A stretch of DNA of 43,618 bases, from positions 1-43,618 of the forward strand of contig JAFXVI010000075.1 of assembly GCA_017524595.1 (NCBI GenBank), read 5' to 3'. This document shows positions 39,799 to 43,618 of this stretch, in pieces (within the stretch, counting starts at the first letter, position 1; every line of letters starts with the position of its first letter). The translations under genes and the position numbers were made by a program. Below the pieces are notes generated by a model. It worked only from the letters and a program-made list of their open reading frames with translations. It searched no databases and was not told where the DNA came from. This DNA comes from Lachnospiraceae bacterium. Lineage in GTDB: Bacteria; Bacillota; Clostridia; Lachnospirales; Lachnospiraceae.

Positions 39799-41883
39799 AT
39801 GTACAAGAGTTTTTCGATTGAGATTGGCGGACGTACTCTTACAGTAGATGTTGGACGTGTTGCCAAGCAGGCTAACGGTGCCGCTCTGATGCATTACGGT
39901 GATACAACCGTATTGTCAACAGCAACAGCATCTGACAAGCCAAGGGAAGGTATTGATTTCTTCCCGCTTAGTGTTGAGTTCGAAGAGAAGATGTATTCGG
40001 TGGGTAAGATACCCGGAGGATTTAACAAGAGAGAGGGTAAGGCAAGTGAGAACGCCGTGCTTACCGCACGTGTCATTGACAGACCGATGCGCCCCCTTTT
40101 CCCTAAGGATTACAGGAATGATTGTACACTTAACAATCTGGTATTATCAGTTGATCCTGAGTGCCGTCCCGAGCTTGTTGCAATGCTTGGTTCTGCGATC
40201 GCTACATCTATTTCCGACATACCGTTCTGCGGTCCCTGTGCAACGACCCAGGTTGGAATGATCGATGGACAGTTCATCATCAATCCCAGCCAGGAACAGT
40301 GGAAGTCAGGTGATCTCAACCTTACGGTTGCATCAACGGCAGAGAAGGTTATCATGATCGAAGCCGGAGCAAATGAAATACCTGAAGCCAAGATGATCGA
40401 GGCCATCTACATGGCTCATGAAGAAAATCAGAAGATCATCGATTTTATAAACAAGATGGTTGCAGAGGTTGGTAAGCCCAAGCATGAATATGAGTCTTGC
40501 GCTATTCCTGATGAGATGTTTGCGAAGATGAAGGAGATAGTTACTCCCGAGGAAATGGAAGGCGCAGTATTTACTGATGAGAAGCAGGTTCGTGAGGAGA
40601 ATATACGTAACATCACTGCCCGACTTGAGGAAGCTTTCGCAGATAATGAGGAGTGGCTTGCCATACTCGGTGAGGCTGTATATCAGTATGAGAAGAAGAC
40701 AGTACGCAAGATGATACTTAAGGATCATAAGCGTCCCGATGGCCGTGAGATAACACAGATAAGACCTTTGGCGGCGGAAGTTGATCTTATTCCCCGCGTT
40801 CACGGTTCGGCAATGTTTACAAGAGGCCAGACTCAGATCTGCGATATCTGTACTCTGGCACCTCTGTCGGAAATGCAGAGGATCGATGGACTTGATTCAA
40901 ATGAAGTAAACAAGCGTTATATGCATCACTATAATTTCCCGAGCTATTCAGTGGGAGAGACGAAGCCGTCAAGAGGACCGGGACGACGTGAGATAGGTCA
41001 CGGAGCTTTGGCTGAAAGAGCGCTTATTCCCGTGCTTCCTTCAGAAGAGGAATTCCCTTATGCTATCCGCTGCGTATCCGAGACATTTGAGTCTAACGGT
41101 TCTACATCAATGGCGTCCACCTGCGCTTCATGTATGTCGCTTATGGCAGCAGGCGTTCCGATCAAGAAGATGGTTGCAGGTATTTCCTGCGGTCTGGTTA
41201 CGGGTGATACCGATGATGATTTTGTGCTGCTTACGGACATCCAGGGGCTTGAGGACTTCTTTGGCGATATGGATTTCAAAGTGACCGGTACAACGGAAGG
41301 TATCACGGCTATCCAGATGGACATTAAGATACATGGTCTTACAAGGCCGATTGTTGAAGGCGCTATAGCACGTTGCCGCGAAGCAAGGCTTTTCATCATG
41401 GATAACTGTATGAAGCCTGCTATTGCAGAGCCGAGACCGACAGTTAACGAGTATGCTCCCAAGATCATCCAGATAAAGATCGATCCCGAGAAGATTGGTG
41501 ACGTTGTCGGACAGCGCGGCAAGACGATCAATGCGATCATCGATGAATGTGGCGTTAAGATCGATATTACCGATGACGGTTCAGTTTCGGTATGCGGTAC
41601 CGACAAGGCCGGAATGGATAAAGCGATCGAATACATCCAGATGATAGTATCTGAGTTCGAGGAAGGTAAGATGTACACCGGCAAGGTGGTAAGCATCAAG
41701 GAATTCGGTGCATTTATAGAGTTTGCTCCGGGTAAAGAGGGAATGGTTCACATTTCAAAGATAGCAAAAGAGAGGATCAACCGTGTCGAAGATGTGCTTA
41801 CCCTTGGCGATGTTGTTAAGTGCAAGTGCCTCGGTAAGGACAAGATGGGCAGGATAAGCTTCTCTATAAAGGATGCGAACTAG
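39799..41883 (+). CDS. pnp: Polyribonucleotide nucleotidyltransferase (PNPase)
   Basis: 694 residues. Two RNase PH domains (the first opens with the GRTLTVDVGRVAKQANGA motif, the second contains KRPDGREITQIRPL), an all-helical linker, a KH domain (IGDVVGQRGKTINAIIDE) and a C-terminal S1 domain (FGAFIEFAPGKEGMVHIS). Degrades RNA 3' to 5' by phosphorolysis. AAGGAGA precedes the ATG. The usual long acidic tail after S1 is absent; it ends SIKDAN. Confidence 0.98.
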   Translation: MYKSFSIEIGGRTLTVDVGRVAKQANGAALMHYGDTTVLSTATASDKPREGIDFFPLSVEFEEKMYSVGKIPGGFNKREGKASENAVLTARVIDRPMRPLFPKDYRNDCTLNNLVLSVDPECRPELVAMLGSAIATSISDIPFCGPCATTQVGMIDGQFIINPSQEQWKSGDLNLTVASTAEKVIMIEAGANEIPEAKMIEAIYMAHEENQKIIDFINKMVAEVGKPKHEYESCAIPDEMFAKMKEIVTPEEMEGAVFTDEKQVREENIRNITARLEEAFADNEEWLAILGEAVYQYEKKTVRKMILKDHKRPDGREITQIRPLAAEVDLIPRVHGSAMFTRGQTQICDICTLAPLSEMQRIDGLDSNEVNKRYMHHYNFPSYSVGETKPSRGPGRREIGHGALAERALIPVLPSEEEFPYAIRCVSETFESNGSTSMASTCASCMSLMAAGVPIKKMVAGISCGLVTGDTDDDFVLLTDIQGLEDFFGDMDFKVTGTTEGITAIQMDIKIHGLTRPIVEGAIARCREARLFIMDNCMKPAIAEPRPTVNEYAPKIIQIKIDPEKIGDVVGQRGKTINAIIDECGVKIDITDDGSVSVCGTDKAGMDKAIEYIQMIVSEFEEGKMYTGKVVSIKEFGAFIEFAPGKEGMVHISKIAKERINRVEDVLTLGDVVKCKCLGKDKMGRISFSIKDAN

Positions 41884-41911
41884 ATATTGTAAGTCCAATA
41901 CATAAATATTT

Positions 41912-41951
41912 AAGAATTGCCCCTATCAAGCAAGCTTGAGGGGCAATTCTT
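41912..41951 (+). terminator. Terminator after pnp, within a larger inverted repeat
   Basis: AAGAATTGCCCCT pairs with AGGGGCAATTCTT, with a further TCAAGC/GCTTGA inside, so the hairpin is almost fully paired. TAAGTCCA (41890-41897) and TGGACTTA (41969-41976) form an outer inverted repeat. No long T run follows, so it may act in both directions or mainly protect the RNA end. Confidence 0.7.
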
Positions 41952-42079
41952 CATATTTCCGTAAGTAGTGGACTTAATGAAATTGTCAGACAAATTTTCA
42001 TAAAATAACACCCTATATATACAAATCAGAAAAAAAGTGCTTGACAAACAGAAGTGGCTCAAAAAGGCTTTCAACAGAC

Positions 42080-42243
42080 TTTTCCACAGAAAATGCGAAT
42101 ATTAAAACTTAATTTAAACATTTGCGAAATTATGTAAATTAAACGCCGAAATCGCAATGAATACTAGATTATTGTATTGTTGACATTGTGGATATCTGTA
42201 AAATCTAATGTTTCAAAAATGAAAATTTTTGAGATGTGGATAA
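42080..42243. other. Three DnaA-box-like sites in a gene-free, AT-rich stretch
   Basis: The 580 bp between pnp and deoB hold no convincing gene. TTTTCCACA at 42080-42088 (one mismatch), TGTGGATAT at 42187-42195 (one mismatch, reverse) and TGTGGATAA at 42235-42243 (perfect TTATCCACA on the minus strand) match the DnaA box. The flanks are very AT-rich. No dnaA, dnaN or rpmH is nearby, so this is more likely a DnaA-binding control or titration site than the origin. Confidence 0.5.
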
Positions 42244-42390
42244 GTCTGTAAATATAAATGGAGTGTGTGTTATTTATAAACAATTCATCGAGTTATCAGA
42301 CATGAGACACAGAGAGTTCTTTATGTGACGCAAAGGATCGTGAAGCAGTAGGTACCGGCCATTATATCCCATGATCGTGGCTGTCAGATA

Positions 42391-42419
42391 TGGAAAATCA
42401 TTGTTCTATATGGTATCAT
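42391..42419 (+). promoter_or_regulatory. Possible promoter of deoB
   Basis: TGGAAA at 42391-42396, 17-bp spacer, TATCAT at 42414-42419 with extended TG-G, 44 bp before the ATG. Confidence 0.45.
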
Positions 42420-42462
42420 ATGTCATTGGAGCATTGAGAGATTTCGGGTAAAGAGGTGTCTT

Positions 42463-43618
42463 ATGGGAAAAAGAGTTATTCTTATTGTAATGGACAGTTT
42501 TGGTATAGGTGACGCGCCTGATGCTGAAAAATTCGGTGATGCAGGAACAAATACAATGAAATCCTGTTACGGCAGCAGCGAATTTAAGGCCGATAACCTT
42601 AAGAAGCTGGGATTGTTTAATATAGACGGGGTTGATTATGCAGAAGGCGTGGATGAACCTGTTGGCGCTTATGCTAGGATGAGGGAGGCTTCTGCCGGCA
42701 AGGATACTACGATAGGCCATTGGGAGATAGCAGGTATCATTTCAAAGAAGCCGCTGCCGACTTTCCCGGATGGGTTCCCGCAGGATATTCTTACAGAGAT
42801 AAAAAAGAATACGGGAAGGGATGTATTATGCAACAAGCCATATTCGGGAACTAAGGTGATAAACGACTATGGTGATGAGCATGTAAAGACCGGCAAGCTT
42901 ATAGTATATACTTCAGCGGATTCGGTGCTCCAGATCGCGGCGCATGAAGACGTAGTGCCGCTTGATGAGCTTTATGAGATATGCAGGATATGCCGCAGGG
43001 GACTTATTTACCAGTATGGTGTCGGGCGTGTTATAGCGCGTCCGTTTATCGGAACGAGCGGTAATTATACAAGGACAAGCAACAGGCATGATTTTTCATT
43101 GATACCGCCGGCAAACACAATGCTTGATCATATCCGGGATGCGGGAATGGACAGCATTGCTATAGGCAAGATATATGATATCTTTGCGGGAGCCGGGATA
43201 ACCGCGCATACGTATACCACAGGGAATCCTGATGGAATAGATAAGACGATCGAATATATGGACAGGGACTGGAAGGGGATCATGTTCGTGAATCTTGTGG
43301 ATTATGATATGCTCTACGGACACAGGCGTGACATAGACGGCTATGCCAGGGCGGTTGCGTATTTCGATGATAAGTTGCCTGAAATAATGGGTAAGATGCG
43401 TGATGAGGACGTACTCATGATAACCGCCGATCACGGCTGCGATCCCGCATTTTTAAAGACTACGGATCACACCCGGGAGTGTGTGCCCTTCCTTATGTAT
43501 GGCAAACACATTAAGCCCGGTAATATAGGAACCAGGAACACATTTGCAGACATCGGTGCCACAGTCCTAGATTACCTTGGAGTAGTGGGACACGGGGACG
43601 GTTCTTCTGTCCTGTCCC
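42463..43618 (+). CDS. deoB: Phosphopentomutase DeoB (3' end at the window edge)
   Basis: 385 codons are present; the family has about 390-395. Alkaline-phosphatase-fold metal ligands are in MDSFGIGDAPDAE and ITADHGCDP, the phosphorylated threonine is Thr82 in GKDTTIGHWE, and YTSADSVLQIAAHEDVVPL, GRVIARPF and TDHTRECVPFLMYG are conserved. It interconverts ribose 1- and 5-phosphate in nucleoside salvage. AGAGGTG fixes the start. The last 11 visible codons come from a palindromic repeat instead of the usual C-terminus (GTSFL region), and no stop is reached. Confidence 0.94.
   Translation, partial: MGKRVILIVMDSFGIGDAPDAEKFGDAGTNTMKSCYGSSEFKADNLKKLGLFNIDGVDYAEGVDEPVGAYARMREASAGKDTTIGHWEIAGIISKKPLPTFPDGFPQDILTEIKKNTGRDVLCNKPYSGTKVINDYGDEHVKTGKLIVYTSADSVLQIAAHEDVVPLDELYEICRICRRGLIYQYGVGRVIARPFIGTSGNYTRTSNRHDFSLIPPANTMLDHIRDAGMDSIAIGKIYDIFAGAGITAHTYTTGNPDGIDKTIEYMDRDWKGIMFVNLVDYDMLYGHRRDIDGYARAVAYFDDKLPEIMGKMRDEDVLMITADHGCDPAFLKTTDHTRECVPFLMYGKHIKPGNIGTRNTFADIGATVLDYLGVVGHGDGSSVLS
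43587..43618. repeat. REP-like palindromic repeat at the 3' end of deoB
   Basis: GGGACA at 43587-43592 pairs with TGTCCC at 43613-43618, and GGGGAC with GTCC around GGTTCTTCT. I recall GGGAC...CGGTTCTT...TGTCCC repeats from many Firmicutes genomes, where they resemble REPs mobilised by RAYT transposases. Only one copy is visible, and it reaches the window end. Confidence 0.55.

Noticed and set aside
41980-42300. Chromosomal replication origin
   Set aside because: DnaA boxes and AT-richness are present, but dnaA, dnaN, rpmH or gidA are not nearby and the boxes are only three.

Overview
The window reads as a low-to-mid GC, anaerobic Firmicute, most likely class Clostridia and family Lachnospiraceae. 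The evidence is a rimP-nusA-rnpM-ylxQ-infB-rbfA-nrnA-truB-ribF operon in Gram-positive order, strong AGGAGG-type ribosome binding sites, TTG and GTG starts for infB and ylxQ, a rubrerythrin, a radical-SAM/AMMECR1/MEMO operon, and many small flavodoxin-fold and GNAT genes. I see no tRNA, rRNA, CRISPR array, prophage or intact transposase.

Region 1 (1-6859): the C-terminal part of a coiled-coil FtsX-type permease whose 5' end looks frameshifted or cut. It is followed by a two-gene lipid cassette: a short-chain reductase and a 1072-residue fusion of acyl-AMP ligase, acyl carrier protein and alpha-oxoamine synthase. Together these resemble the first two steps of sphingoid-base synthesis (acyl activation plus decarboxylative condensation, then ketone reduction).

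Region 2 (6860-20200): an accessory patchwork of flavodoxin-fold proteins (four complete, one remnant), GNATs, a MutS2-like ATPase, a C_GCAxxG_C_C protein, an isochorismatase-like hydrolase, YoaP, a WYL regulator, TfoX-like and AlkD-like genes, and a PadR/ferredoxin membrane-protein pair. Several genes are broken: a flavodoxin remnant, an alpha/beta-hydrolase remnant, a DUF3795 stub and a GGDEF protein that has lost its active site. The MutS2-like gene has a leader with a promoter, a seven-codon leader peptide, competing hairpins and a terminator, the usual arrangement of ribosome-mediated attenuation. The WYL regulator and the DUF3795/isochorismatase/YoaP group share a 39-nt promoter/operator sequence.

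Region 3 (20200-28616): a dCache chemoreceptor, rubrerythrin, an amino-acid-permease/GGDEF fusion translationally coupled to a MEMO-AMMECR1 fusion and its radical SAM partner, then miaA.

Region 4 (28617-43618): core RNA and translation genes. A promoter plus terminator precedes rimP-nusA, which fits NusA attenuation. The nine-gene operon is followed by a Na/phosphate symporter, rpsO with a structured leader, pnp with a very long leader hairpin, a 580-bp gene-free stretch with three DnaA-box-like sites, and deoB. The 3' end of deoB runs into a palindromic repeat at the window edge.
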